Assembly (NCBI GenBank): GCA_945873955.1
Contig: CAMCFA010000001.1
Coordinates: 1-64,000 of the forward strand
Direction: 5' to 3'
Source: an uncultured Clostridia bacterium
Lineage (GTDB): Bacteria; Bacillota; Clostridia; Oscillospirales; Ruminococcaceae
DNA: 64,000 nucleotides
Each line of letters begins with the position of its first letter. Positions within the stretch are counted from its first letter, which is position 1. The notes below the pieces were generated by a model. That model worked only from the letters and a program-made list of their open reading frames with translations, was not told where the DNA came from and made no database searches. The position numbers and the translations under genes were made by a program. Positions 53,380-62,594 of the stretch are shown here, in pieces.

Positions 53380-56001
53380 TCAAACCTTCTCGTGTGTGCC
53401 GTAGTAAGCGTTAAGATACATCTGCTTGATCTCCTTGAACAGCGGGTATCTCGGGTTAGCACCGGTGCACTGGTCATCGAACGCCTGCTCGACCATAGCG
53501 TCAAGTCTGTCGAGGAAGTCCTTCTCGTCAATGCCGTAGTCCTTGATGGTCTTCTTAATACCGATCCTCTCCTTGAGAGCGTCGATCTTCTCGATAAGAC
53601 CTTCAACCTTAGCCTCGTCGTTCTTGCCGGTGATGCCGAGATACTCAGCAACCTCTGCATAGCGGCGGAGGGTCTTGGGGTGATCGTACTGAGAGAATGT
53701 ACCCATCTTGGTGGGAGCCTCTGCGCAGTTGAAGCGGATAACCTCGTCGATCAGCAGAGCGTTTGCAATACCGTGGGGCAGGTGGTGGAACGCACCCAGC
53801 TTGTGAGCCATAGAGTGGCATACGCCAAGGAATGCGTTTGCGAAAGCCATACCAGCCATTGTAGCAGCGTTAGCCATATTCTCACGAGCAACCGGATCGT
53901 TGGGCTTGTCGGGAGCAGCGCTGTCGTAAGCCGCGGGCAGGTTGTCGAAAATGAGCTGGAGGGACTTCAGTGCAAGACCGTCGGTGTACGGAGTAGCCAT
54001 AACGGAAGCGTAAGCCTCAAGGTCATGAGTTACAGCGTCAATACCGGAAGCGGAGGTCAGACCCTTAGGACCGGACATCATCATGTCTGCGTCAACGATA
54101 GCCATCTTAGGCATAAGCTCATAGTCAGCCAGCGGGTACTTAACACCGGTGTTCTGGTCGGTGATAACTGCGAACGGAGTAACCTCAGAACCGGTACCGG
54201 CAGAGGTAGGAACAGCGATGAAGTAAGCCTTATCGCCCATGTGCGGGAATGTGTAGACTCTCTTGCGGATATCAATGAAGCGCATTGCCATATCCATGAA
54301 GTCTGCCTCGGGGTGCTCGTAGAGAACCCACATGATCTTACCAGCGTCCATTGCGGAACCGCCGCCTACTGCGATAATGCAGTCCGGCTCGAAGTTGCGC
54401 ATAGCCTCAGCGCCCTTCTGTGCAGAGAGCAGGGAAGGATCGGGCGCAACGTCGGAGAATGTGGTGTGAACGATACCCATTTCGTCCAGCTTGTCGGTGA
54501 TCACCTTTGTGAAGCCGCTCTTGTACAGGAAGGAGTCGGTTACAATGAACACTCTCTTCTTGTTCATAACGGTCTTGAGCTCCTGGAGAGCAACAGGCAG
54601 ACAGCCCTTCTTGATATAAACCTTTTCAGGCGCACGGAACCAGAGCATATTCTCTCTCCTCTCAGCAAGTGTCTTGATATTGAGCAGGTGCTTTACACCT
54701 ACGTTCTCGGAAACAGAGTTTCCGCCCCATGAGCCGCAGCCCAGTGTGAGAGAGGGAGCCAGCTTGAAGTTGTACAGGTCGCCGATACCGCCGTGAGAAG
54801 AAGGAGTATTGATGAGCATACGGCAGGTCTTCATTCTCTCTGCGAACTCGTTGATCTTTTCACGCTGAGTTACCTCGTTGATGTACAGAGAAGAAGTGTG
54901 ACCGTAGCCGCCGTCAGCGATAAGCTGCTCAGCCTTAGCCAGAGCGTCGTCGAAGCTCTTAGCCTTGTACATAGCAAGAACGGGGGAGAGCTTCTCGTGA
55001 GCGAATTCCTCAGAGATGTCAACGCTTTCTACCTCGCCGATGAGGATCTTTGCGGTTTCGGGAACCTTAACGCCGGACAGCTCTGCGATCTTGTATGCAG
55101 ACTGACCAACGATCTTTGCGTTCAGAGAGCCGTTGATGATGATAGTCTTGCGAACCTTGTCGATCTCGTCGCCCTTAAGGAAGTAGCAGCCGCGCTCTGC
55201 GAATTCCTTCTTTACCTTGTTGTATATCTTTTCGTGAACGATAACAGACTGCTCGGAAGCGCAGATCATACCGTTATCGAAGGTCTTGGAGTGAATGATA
55301 GAGCTTACTGCCTTGAGGATATCAGCAGACTCGTCGATGATAGCAGGTGTGTTACCAGCGCCTACACCGAGTGCGGGCTTGCCGCTGGAGTAAGCAGCCT
55401 TTACCATGCCGGGACCGCCTGTTGCGAGAATGATGTCGGACTCTCTCATCAGAAGGTTGGTGAGGTCAAGGGAGGGAACGTCGATCCAGCCGATGATACC
55501 CTCGGGAGCGCCTGCTGCAACTGCTGCCTCGTAAACGATCTTAGCAGCCTCAATGGTGCTGTTCTTTGCACGGGGGTGCGGGCTGATGATGATACCGTTT
55601 CTGGTCTTTAAGCAGATAAGGCTCTTGAAGATAGCTGTGGAAGTCGGGTTAGTTGTAGGAATAACCGCACCAACAACGCCGATAGGTTCAGCGACCTTTG
55701 TTACGCCGTAAGCCTCGTCGCGCTCAATAACGCCGCAGGTCTTAACGTTCTTGTAAGCATTGTAGATATGCTCGGCAGCATAGTTGTTCTTGATAACCTT
55801 GTCCTCGGCAACGCCCATGCCGGTCTCTTCAACTGCCATTTTTGCAAGCGGAATTCTCTGCTTGTTAGCAGCAGAAGCGGCAGCAAGGAAGATCTTATCT
55901 ACCTGCTCCTGTGTGTAAGTAGCGAACTTAGCCTGCGCTTCTCTTACACGAGCGAGGAGAGCTTCGAACTTTTCTACGCTGTCAACGATTTCGTAATTCA
56001 T
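53380..56001 (-). CDS. adhE: Bifunctional acetaldehyde/alcohol dehydrogenase
   Basis: An 873-aa fusion that reduces acetyl-CoA to ethanol through acetaldehyde. The N-terminal aldehyde dehydrogenase (~1-440) has the catalytic Cys in NGMICASEQ (~245) and GAGNTPAI motifs. The C-terminal iron alcohol dehydrogenase (~455-873) has [13 protein letters not shown], metal ligands in [26 protein letters not shown] and HG. I choose ATG 56001 with AAGGAG 9 bases before it. The promoter ~205 bp upstream carries a Rex-type operator. Codon bias suggests high expression. It forms spirosomes by family. Confidence 0.97.
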   Translation of the reverse strand: MNYEIVDSVEKFEALLARVREAQAKFATYTQEQVDKIFLAAASAANKQRIPLAKMAVEETGMGVAEDKVIKNNYAAEHIYNAYKNVKTCGVIERDEAYGVTKVAEPIGVVGAVIPTTNPTSTAIFKSLICLKTRNGIIISPHPRAKNSTIEAAKIVYEAAVAAGAPEGIIGWIDVPSLDLTNLLMRESDIILATGGPGMVKAAYSSGKPALGVGAGNTPAIIDESADILKAVSSIIHSKTFDNGMICASEQSVIVHEKIYNKVKKEFAERGCYFLKGDEIDKVRKTIIINGSLNAKIVGQSAYKIAELSGVKVPETAKILIGEVESVDISEEFAHEKLSPVLAMYKAKSFDDALAKAEQLIADGGYGHTSSLYINEVTQREKINEFAERMKTCRMLINTPSSHGGIGDLYNFKLAPSLTLGCGSWGGNSVSENVGVKHLLNIKTLAERRENMLWFRAPEKVYIKKGCLPVALQELKTVMNKKRVFIVTDSFLYKSGFTKVITDKLDEMGIVHTTFSDVAPDPSLLSAQKGAEAMRNFEPDCIIAVGGGSAMDAGKIMWVLYEHPEADFMDMAMRFIDIRKRVYTFPHMGDKAYFIAVPTSAGTGSEVTPFAVITDQNTGVKYPLADYELMPKMAIVDADMMMSGPKGLTSASGIDAVTHDLEAYASVMATPYTDGLALKSLQLIFDNLPAAYDSAAPDKPNDPVARENMANAATMAGMAFANAFLGVCHSMAHKLGAFHHLPHGIANALLIDEVIRFNCAEAPTKMGTFSQYDHPKTLRRYAEVAEYLGITGKNDEAKVEGLIEKIDALKERIGIKKTIKDYGIDEKDFLDRLDAMVEQAFDDQCTGANPRYPLFKEIKQMYLNAYYGTHEKV

Positions 56002-56198
56002 AGTCATCTTCTCCTTAAAATTCAAACTACCTGCTTTGTTTCCGGTCGTTTGTTTTCGTCCGGCGGCGGTAACGGCGAATGCCGAAGCGCGGTCGGAAGT
56101 GTCCGCGATAAAAACTCAGCGTGGCGGCGGCTTATGCCTGCCTTTATTTATCATATTTCGCAGATGCCATGGGGCATAAAATTCCCCGTTTCTGCACC

Positions 56199-56214
56199 TG
56201 TTAATATTTTAACA
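56199..56214. promoter_or_regulatory. Rex-type operator at the adhE promoter
   Basis: TGTTAATATTTTAACA (56199-56214) is a near-perfect palindrome matching the redox-repressor consensus TTGTTAA-N4-TTAACAA except for the outer base pairs. It overlaps the adhE -10. Rex senses the NADH/NAD ratio; the rex gene is not in the window. Confidence 0.72.
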
Positions 56215-56234
56215 CAATATATTGCTAGTGTAAA
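56206..56234 (-). promoter_or_regulatory. adhE promoter
   Basis: Minus strand: TTTACA (56229-56234), 17 bp, TAAAAT (56206-56211). Leader of about 200 nt before the adhE start. Confidence 0.72.
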
Positions 56235-56290
56235 ATGTAATATTGACATAATACTATCAGTGAAAAGCATAAAGTCAATATCACAAGCCT

Positions 56291-57235
56291 CTAGGATTTA
56301 TCATCGGACTTGGTGAAATACATCTTTTTTGCCCGCTGTACAGCCGCGATGAACTCCTTGTCAGAGTCGCTCAGGCGGTAATCACGGCGGTAGATAAGCA
56401 CGTCCTTGTAGGGCTTTTCGCTGCCTTTGACCTTTATCTGCGCCAGATTGTAGTTATCCAGAAGCTGCTGTGGAACAGGGGACACCCACATGAAGGTATC
56501 CGGCACGCTGCCAAGAATAACGAACTGCGTTCCGCGCTCGTAGACGTAGATCTTGCGGTCAACGAACTCGGTAAGCTCCGACTTGCGCACGTCTATCATC
56601 GGCACAGTAGGGACGTAGGGGTCTGCGTGACAGACCTCAATGCAGTCGCTGAGATCCTCCAGACACACCTCCTCTTTTGAAGCAAGGGGGTGATCCTTTG
56701 AGATTATCATCAGATATGTGAACTCCGCAATCGTTTCGCTGGCGAGTTTTTTTTCCTTGAAGAAATCGCTGAAATACTTCTCGTATGAGGACTGATACCG
56801 CACGATGCCGAGGTTGAATTCCTCGCGGACAACGCTGTTTATCGTGTTCATGGAGTTGGTCTCGCAGTAGTAGAATTCCGCCGGTGAACCGGGCCTCATG
56901 CTCTTTGAGAAATCCCCCATAGCGTAGCTGAGGTAGCTTGCACGCGGAACGCTCACCGAGAAGCTCTGCTTTTTCTGCCGCCCGTTGTGGTAGATCTGCT
57001 CCACCTCGTCCACCTTCTGGACGATCTGCCGGGCGTATTGAAGAAACTCCTCGCCGTCGGGAGTAATGGAGATACCCTTTGTCGTGCGCCGGAATATGGT
57101 TATCCCAAGCGATTCTTCAAGCTCTTTGATTGCGCGGCTGAGGTTCGGCTGACCCATGTACAGATTCTCCGCAGCCTTGCTTATGGAACGTGTTTTAGCG
57201 ACTTCTACGGCGTATTTAAGATGAAGAATGTTCAA
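56291..57235 (-). CDS. LysR-family transcriptional regulator
   Basis: A 314-aa LysR protein. The winged helix-turn-helix is at the N-terminus (MNILHLKYAVEVAKTRSISKAAENLYMGQPNLS) and the effector domain at ~95-300. The start is TTG 57235, with GAGG 8 bases upstream. It lies upstream of adhE on the same strand, separated by ~290 bp holding the adhE promoter, so it is a candidate regulator of adhE or of itself. Confidence 0.92.
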   Translation of the reverse strand: MNILHLKYAVEVAKTRSISKAAENLYMGQPNLSRAIKELEESLGITIFRRTTKGISITPDGEEFLQYARQIVQKVDEVEQIYHNGRQKKQSFSVSVPRASYLSYAMGDFSKSMRPGSPAEFYYCETNSMNTINSVVREEFNLGIVRYQSSYEKYFSDFFKEKKLASETIAEFTYLMIISKDHPLASKEEVCLEDLSDCIEVCHADPYVPTVPMIDVRKSELTEFVDRKIYVYERGTQFVILGSVPDTFMWVSPVPQQLLDNYNLAQIKVKGSEKPYKDVLIYRRDYRLSDSDKEFIAAVQRAKKMYFTKSDDKS

Positions 57236-57359
57236 CTCGGATACCTCTTTCGTTGTGATTCGCCCGGCGGCGGGTCGATGTTCTTGTTAAAGAATTGTCA
57301 AATCGGTGTTATCTTTACTAAAAATAATTCACACCCGTCGGCATTTTTGGTGAACAGTG

Positions 57360-57830
57360 TCACTCTCTTTCCAGCGCGGTGATACCGCTTCTTACCATTT
57401 TGACTATGCCGAACGGCTTCAACAGGCTGATGAAGCTGTCTATCTTCTCCGGCTTTCCGGTAAGCTCCAGCATAATGCTGTCCTCGGCGATGTCCACAGA
57501 TTTCGCCCGGAACAGGTTAGCGATCTCAATGATACCGTGCCTGTCCTCAACGGAGCGTCCAGCACGAACTATGATATGCTCACGGCATACTGCGTCGGTG
57601 AGTATCTTGACCTCCTGCACGTCATGGAGCTTCATGAGCTGATTCTTGATCTGCTCCAGCACCTTGATGTCCCCGGAAACCACGATAGTAAGCCTTGAAA
57701 CGTTCGGGACTTCTGTTTCAGCCGCGTTAAGGCTCTTTATACTGAAGCAGCGTCTGCTGAAAAGGCTGGAAACCCGCAGCAGCACGCCCTCTTTATTTGC
57801 AACCTTTACTGATAATACGTATTCCTGCAT
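57360..57830 (-). CDS. ilvN: Acetolactate synthase regulatory subunit
   Basis: A 156-aa small subunit with an N-terminal ACT domain (VLSVKVANKEGVLLRVSSLFSRR, ~4-27) for valine feedback and a C-terminal domain (~80-156). The start is ATG 57830; its GGAGG lies at the end of ilvB and the two genes are 2 bp apart. Pairs with IlvB. Confidence 0.95.
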   Translation of the reverse strand: MQEYVLSVKVANKEGVLLRVSSLFSRRCFSIKSLNAAETEVPNVSRLTIVVSGDIKVLEQIKNQLMKLHDVQEVKILTDAVCREHIIVRAGRSVEDRHGIIEIANLFRAKSVDIAEDSIMLELTGKPEKIDSFISLLKPFGIVKMVRSGITALERE

Positions 57831-57832
57831 AA

Positions 57833-59521
57833 TCACGCCTCCAGATCAATGCTTGTTATGGGATCAACTACCGGCTTTCCGGCGGGGATCATCGGCAGTA
57901 CGTTGATATCCCTGTCAATGCGTACCTCTATCATTACCGGAGCGGTCTTTGAGATCTCCAGAGCCTTTGCCAGCGTGGGAGCGATCTCCTCGGTCTTTTC
58001 GATAACGAAGGTCTGAACGCCGAACGCCTCGCCCAGCTTAGTATAGTCGATATGACGTGCGTCAAGCGTGGTCTGTGAGAAATGCTTGTTGTAGAATAAT
58101 CTCTGCCACTGACGAACCATGCCGAGAACGTTATTGTTTACAACTATCTCGATTATATTAATGCCATGAGCGGAGGCCGTGATAAGCTCATTCAGATTCA
58201 TAGCGAAAGAGCCGTCGCCAGCCATGTTAACAACGGTTTTGTCCGGATTCCCGACCTTTGCGCCGAGGGCTGCGCCCAGACCAAAGCCCATAGTGCCAAG
58301 TCCGCCGGAGGTCACGAAGCTGCGCGGGTGTCTGTACTGGTAGTACTGCGCCGCCCACATCTGTGTCTGACCTACTTCGGTGGTAATTATCGCTTCTCCG
58401 TTCGTCTGGCGGTCGAGTTCCTCAATAACCGCTTCGGGAGTTACAGGCAGCTCCTTTGTGCCGGTCTGGACTGGCTCGCCGAAGTCGCCGTCAAGTATCT
58501 CGGCGCACCACTCCGGGTGAGACTGCTGTGTGAGCTTGGCGTTAATTGCGGAAAGCACCTGCTTTACGTCGCCGTTCACGGTCTGGAAAACCTCAACGTT
58601 CTTGTTGAACTCCGCCGGGTCGATATCTATGTGGATTATCTTTGCCTGCTTGCCGAATACCGAGGTATCACCGGTCACGCGGTCAGAGAACCGGGTGCCT
58701 ATGCCGATGAACAGGTCGCAGTTGTTGAGAGCATACGCCGCCTTGACTGTACCGTGCATACCGAGCATGCCTATGTAGCGGCGGTCGGTTTCGTTGTATG
58801 CCCCCTGTCCCATAAGCGAGCAGGAGACCGGCGCGTCGGTAAGCTCAGCCAGCTTTTTCAGCTCATCAGAAGCGCCGGAGGCGATAACGCCGCCGCCCGC
58901 ATAGATGTAGGGCTTCTTCGCGTTGGCGATAAGCTCAGCCGCCGCATTAATTTCGTCCGCATTGAGGGGAGCCAGCTCCTCCGGCTGCTGCGCGGGCTGC
59001 GCAGTGTACTCCGCGAAAGCCTGTGTGATGTCCTTGGGAACGTCCACCAGTACCGGACCTTTGCGCCCGGAATTAGCTATCTGGAACGCAAGGCGGATAG
59101 TGTCCGCAAGCTCATCTACGGACTTAACTATGAAATTATGCTTGGTGATAGGCATTGTAATGCCAGTGATATCTACCTCTTGGAAGGAGTCAAGACCCAG
59201 CAGACCGCAGGAAACATTGCCGGTTATAGCGACCAGCGGCACGGAGTCCATGTACGCTGTGGCAATGCCGGTGACGAGGTTAGTCGCGCCCGGTCCGGAG
59301 GTCGCGATAACGACGCCCGTTCTTCCGGTGGAACGCGCGTAGCCGTCCGCCGCGTGACATGCTCCCTGTTCATGGCAGGTGATGACGTGCTTTATTTTGT
59401 CGCTGTACTTGTACAGACTGTCATAAATATTGAGAACAGCTCCTCCCGGATAACCGAAAACGGTATCCGCTCCCTGTTCGAGCAGACATTCAACTATAAT
59501 ATCCGATCCGCTCAGCTTCAT
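57833..59521 (-). CDS. ilvB: Acetolactate synthase catalytic subunit
   Basis: A 562-aa thiamine diphosphate enzyme, the first common step of branched-chain amino acid synthesis. The TPP N-terminal domain has GYPGGAVLNIYDSL and the catalytic Glu in TCHEQGACHAADGYAR (~45-60). A central FAD-type domain follows, with QAPVSCSLMGQGA (~235), and the TPP-binding domain has MAGDGSFAMNLNELITA with NNNVLGMV (~425-455). Start ATG 59521 with AAAGGTG upstream; the open frame's earlier start lies in the leader. Regulated at a promoter with a palindromic spacer. Confidence 0.96.
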   Translation of the reverse strand: MKLSGSDIIVECLLEQGADTVFGYPGGAVLNIYDSLYKYSDKIKHVITCHEQGACHAADGYARSTGRTGVVIATSGPGATNLVTGIATAYMDSVPLVAITGNVSCGLLGLDSFQEVDITGITMPITKHNFIVKSVDELADTIRLAFQIANSGRKGPVLVDVPKDITQAFAEYTAQPAQQPEELAPLNADEINAAAELIANAKKPYIYAGGGVIASGASDELKKLAELTDAPVSCSLMGQGAYNETDRRYIGMLGMHGTVKAAYALNNCDLFIGIGTRFSDRVTGDTSVFGKQAKIIHIDIDPAEFNKNVEVFQTVNGDVKQVLSAINAKLTQQSHPEWCAEILDGDFGEPVQTGTKELPVTPEAVIEELDRQTNGEAIITTEVGQTQMWAAQYYQYRHPRSFVTSGGLGTMGFGLGAALGAKVGNPDKTVVNMAGDGSFAMNLNELITASAHGINIIEIVVNNNVLGMVRQWQRLFYNKHFSQTTLDARHIDYTKLGEAFGVQTFVIEKTEEIAPTLAKALEISKTAPVMIEVRIDRDINVLPMIPAGKPVVDPITSIDLEA

Positions 59522-59555
59522 GAAAAAATCACCTTTCTTCTGTATATTGTGTATA

Positions 59556-59581
59556 CTGTTTATGTATGATACAGTAAACAG
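59556..59581. promoter_or_regulatory. Inverted repeat in the ilvB leader
   Basis: CTGTTTA (59556-59562) / TAAACAG (59575-59581), 12 nt apart, just downstream of the expected ilvB transcription start. Confidence 0.45.
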
Positions 59582-59592
59582 CATATATATTT

Positions 59593-59621
59593 ATTTTACC
59601 ACATACTTTGTATGTTGTCAA
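59593..59621 (-). promoter_or_regulatory. ilvBN promoter with a palindromic spacer
   Basis: Minus strand: TTGACA (59616-59621), 17 bp, TAAAAT (59593-59598), with TGTGG before the -10. The spacer contains ACATAC-TTT-GTATGT (plus strand, 59601-59615), a perfect 6-3-6 palindrome that is a likely operator. Confidence 0.75.
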
Positions 59622-59658
59622 TGATATATTGGCTAAAATTTCACTTTTTCGACCACAA

Positions 59659-59690
59659 GAAAAACCGGCTGGAACTTCCAACCGGTTCTG
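59659..59690 (-). terminator. Terminator of the flavodoxin-like gene
   Basis: AACCGG / CCGGTT arms (59663-59687) extended by TGGAA/TTCCA; on the minus strand followed by TTTTCTTG. Confidence 0.75.
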
Positions 59691-59692
59691 CC

Positions 59693-60178
59693 TTATTTTT
59701 TCATCATCAGAAACGCGAGCATTTCTGCCAGATTGTCCTCACAGACGAAATCGCACCCGTCGCGCAGTATCTCGACCATTTCTTCGGTGCCGGGTTTGTT
59801 CTGCTTTTCGAGGTCAGAGCGTATTGCTTCGAGCAGCTTCCGCTGAAGCCATTTCAGCTTGCTGAAGTCCAGCGCGCCCCGCAGATAGAACAGCGGCTCT
59901 TCCGGTTTGTTGGTATCCTTGAGGATCTGCATGTATTTCTCACCGGGAGTGTTCATTCCCACCGCGGCAATGCAGTCCAGCTTCCACAGCTTCTGCGCCT
60001 TTGGCAGACCCTGTATCTTGTTCGCGAAAACCCAGCCGAGGAACGCACATTCCTCACCGCGGGGAACGGCTTTCCTTGCCTCTTTCAGAGAGTATGCCTT
60101 TACCCCCAGCTTGTCGGCAAGTATCTGCGCGTATTTCTGCGTGCTGCCGGAGTTTGTTTCGTAAATAATAGCTTTCAT
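59693..60178 (-). CDS. Flavodoxin-like protein
   Basis: A 161-aa protein with a flavodoxin start: IIYETNSGSTQKYAQILAD (~4-22), where the T-x-S-x-S/T-x-x phosphate loop holds the FMN, then ECAFLGWVFANKIQGLP (~43-60) and IAAVGMN (~70). The C-terminal third is helical. It is downstream of the sensor-GGDEF gene by 47 bp. It would carry electrons, but a truncated heme- or menaquinone-related flavoenzyme is also possible. Confidence 0.8.
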   Translation of the reverse strand: MKAIIYETNSGSTQKYAQILADKLGVKAYSLKEARKAVPRGEECAFLGWVFANKIQGLPKAQKLWKLDCIAAVGMNTPGEKYMQILKDTNKPEEPLFYLRGALDFSKLKWLQRKLLEAIRSDLEKQNKPGTEEMVEILRDGCDFVCEDNLAEMLAFLMMKK

Positions 60179-60225
60179 GATGATACCCGGTTCCGTGCGG
60201 AACGTTCCTTTCGATATACTGTGCG

Positions 60226-62130
60226 TCAGTCGGTGACTGCACCGGCGGGGATCTGTTCCCTGTGGGCTTTCTTGCGTTTCTTTTCGTTGTACATCAGTTC
60301 GTCGGTGGCTCTTACCATTTCCTCAAAGTTGGAGGATTCGCTGATAGTAAATGTCTTGACTCCGACGCTTGCAGAGATACGGTATTCCTTGTCAGCGGTG
60401 TCATTCAGCCTGCTGATGAAGTCGTAAAAGTCGCCGAGCAGCTTTTCCTCCGGTATTCCTCCGGGAATGACCGCGACCATTTCGTCGCCGCCCCAGCGTA
60501 TGCACAGGGCGTCCTGCGGACAGGCAGTGCGGAGCGCGTCAGCCACGGCGCATATCGCAAAGTCGCCGTCGTCGTGACCGTAGTTGTCGTTGATGAATTT
60601 CAGCCCGTCGAGGTCGGCAAGCACTATCGTCATGCTACCGCTGCATTTCGCCAGCAGATCGGGGTAGCTGTTTTTCAAAGCGGTGCGGTTCAGCAGGTGA
60701 GTAAGTCCGTCGCAGCGGTACATCTCCTCGATCTTCTGCATGAGGTAATGCTGATACTGTACCGTTCTGAACGCGCCGAACGCTGAGTTGAGAGTATTGA
60801 TTATCTGCGAAGCCTTGTAGTAGTTCTGAATGTCATAATTGTGGAAGTTGAAGCAGATATATCCCATAGGGATACCCATATAGTTCAGCGCGAAGAAGAT
60901 CAGCGGCTTGTCGTCATTGCACAGCGTCTCCTCAAGATTCGGGTGGAGATCGCTGGGTCTGATCTCGTCGATCCTGCCGTGCAGATGGTGGTTGGTGTTG
61001 TATATCAGCTTCATAGTGCTGCTGAACGGCACATCGGAAACCGTAGTCAAAGGATTGATCGTGGAGTCAATACATTCCTGATTCAGCGCGATTATCATGT
61101 CGTAGAAATCGTACTTGTCCAGCACCTGCGCCACTTCGGAAAAATCGTTGCAGTCCAGTATCCTTGCCATCATGCGGAACATGTGTTCTTCCTCCGTCTG
61201 AAAGCGGTAGAAGGAGTTGTTGACGTAATTCAGCTCCTCAGAGGCATTAATAGCCACTCCGGGAGCACAGCCGCAGCTTGCGGATCTGTGCAGTACCGGC
61301 ACGACCATTTTCGTCGCCGGGAAGGCTTTGCCTGCGATAAGCTCCATGACAGTTTCGCAAACCGCTTCGGCAAGCTGTTCGTTGCTGCACAGGCAGGTGG
61401 TGATCTGCGGAACGCAGTATTTTATGTCCTTGATACCGTCGAATCCGGTGACGATAATGTCCTCCGGGACTCTTATATCATGCTTTTTCAGAACGTTGAC
61501 CGTGGTGATCGCCATTGAGTCGTTAGCGCAGATTATCGCCTGCGGGAGCGCCCTGCGCCGCACGAACAGCCGTTCCACGGCTTCCGCGGTGGGTATGCTC
61601 CAGAACTGACCATAGCTAATGTCCTCGTCGCCGAAAGGAATATCCAGCTCCTGCGCGACCCTGCGCACAGCATTGACACGTTCCTCGGAGAAATCGTTGT
61701 CCTTTATTCCGGCGATAAGGTGGAAATCGGTAACACCGTGATCTTTAAGAACATGCCGCACTACCTGCTCAAATCCCGCGCAGTAGTCGAAGCCTACCCG
61801 CACGCAGCCTTCGTAATTTCCGCGCAGAGTTACCACAGGGATATTATGCGCCTTTGTAGTGCGTATGATACTATCTACGACCTGCTGATCCTTTATTGCC
61901 TCGTCGTGGATAACAACAGCGTCGGTTATGTCGTAGTTTATGAGATCGAAAACGGTTTTTTCCCCCTGTTCGTCGATTACGTTGAAGAACAGATCAGAGG
62001 GAGTGGAGTATACCATAAGCCGCCCGCCGCGTTTTGCAATGGCACTGCCAAGCGTAGTAATAAACTGGTAATTTGTTTCCTCATGTATCCGGGGAATACA
62101 CAGCGCCACAATATATTTACCGTAAATCAC
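60226..62130 (-). CDS. LacI-type sugar-sensor domain fused to a GGDEF domain
   Basis: A 634-aa protein. Residues ~1-310 are a periplasmic-binding-like sensor domain of the LacI/GalR type (IVALCIPRIHEETNYQFITTLGSAIAKR; AIICANDSMAITTVNVL; VPEDIIVTGFDGI) without the DNA-binding helix-turn-helix and without a signal peptide. A helical linker (~310-455) leads to a GGDEF domain (~470-630) with DLDGLKFINDNYGHDDGD and the active site RWGGDEM (~545-550), Met replacing Phe. It is probably a diguanylate cyclase controlled by a sugar. I use GTG 62130 with AAAGGAG 8 bases upstream; the longer frame adds an unrelated segment. Confidence 0.9.
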   Translation of the reverse strand: MIYGKYIVALCIPRIHEETNYQFITTLGSAIAKRGGRLMVYSTPSDLFFNVIDEQGEKTVFDLINYDITDAVVIHDEAIKDQQVVDSIIRTTKAHNIPVVTLRGNYEGCVRVGFDYCAGFEQVVRHVLKDHGVTDFHLIAGIKDNDFSEERVNAVRRVAQELDIPFGDEDISYGQFWSIPTAEAVERLFVRRRALPQAIICANDSMAITTVNVLKKHDIRVPEDIIVTGFDGIKDIKYCVPQITTCLCSNEQLAEAVCETVMELIAGKAFPATKMVVPVLHRSASCGCAPGVAINASEELNYVNNSFYRFQTEEEHMFRMMARILDCNDFSEVAQVLDKYDFYDMIIALNQECIDSTINPLTTVSDVPFSSTMKLIYNTNHHLHGRIDEIRPSDLHPNLEETLCNDDKPLIFFALNYMGIPMGYICFNFHNYDIQNYYKASQIINTLNSAFGAFRTVQYQHYLMQKIEEMYRCDGLTHLLNRTALKNSYPDLLAKCSGSMTIVLADLDGLKFINDNYGHDDGDFAICAVADALRTACPQDALCIRWGGDEMVAVIPGGIPEEKLLGDFYDFISRLNDTADKEYRISASVGVKTFTISESSNFEEMVRATDELMYNEKKRKKAHREQIPAGAVTD

Positions 62131-62253
62131 TGAAATTGCTCCTTTGTAATTTGATGGGATCTGAAACGGATAACTGTTCATATTATAATAAGTAAGATTT
62201 GTGGAGAGCAGACGTTAAAAGTTATCCAAGAAAATCGCTGAGATCCGGCAGGG

Positions 62254-62266
62254 GTGAACGTTTTAA
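62254..62266. promoter_or_regulatory. Operator-like site at the sensor-GGDEF promoter
   Basis: GTGAACGTTTTAA, about 9 bp downstream of the -10, is a looser relative (three mismatches to the cre consensus) of the sites at 45241-45254 and 62595-62608. All three have a CG-TTTT core. Confidence 0.4.
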
Positions 62267-62275
62267 TTTACTTTG

Positions 62276-62304
62276 ATTATAGCATATTATCTGGAAAAAT
62301 GCAA
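62276..62304 (-). promoter_or_regulatory. Promoter of the sensor-GGDEF gene
   Basis: Minus strand: TTGCAT (62299-62304), 17 bp, TATAAT (62276-62281). Confidence 0.75.
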
Positions 62305-62337
62305 TAGAAATAATAGGAATAGGTCGCGTTTTCACTC

Positions 62338-62371
62338 TTTTGTCACAAAAACGACGTTATGTGTGACAAAA
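62338..62371. promoter_or_regulatory. Inverted repeat between divergent promoters
   Basis: TTTTGTCACA (62338-62347) / TGTGACAAAA (62362-62371), perfect 10-bp arms with a 14-nt gap, in the middle of the intergenic region. It could bind a dimeric regulator. Confidence 0.5.
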
Positions 62372-62563
62372 CGTGTCCATTTATAATATTTATGAAACTT
62401 ATTTTCACAGCAATGTGTTTTACGAATAACCGCTATGCGAAGATAAGCATACAACGCACAGCGCGGGTAACATAATTGTTTATTTCGCCGCAGGATCTGT
62501 CGTGTTTATTGATTTTACATAAAAACATGGTGAAAAAGCCACAATCTTCTACGATTTTACCAC

Positions 62564-62591
62564 TTTACAAATCTTTTTTTTCTGTTATACT
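62564..62591 (+). promoter_or_regulatory. Promoter of the window-end ABC exporter
   Basis: TTTACA (62564-62569), 16-bp spacer, TATACT (62586-62591). Confidence 0.65.
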
Positions 62592-62594
62592 AAC

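Noticed and set aside
53392-54732. A 446-codon plus-strand open frame opposite adhE
   Set aside because: Shadow of adhE codon bias; no recognisable domain.
58166-59569. A 467-codon plus-strand open frame opposite ilvB
   Set aside because: Shadow of ilvB; the composition is Arg/Val/Cys-rich without domain motifs.
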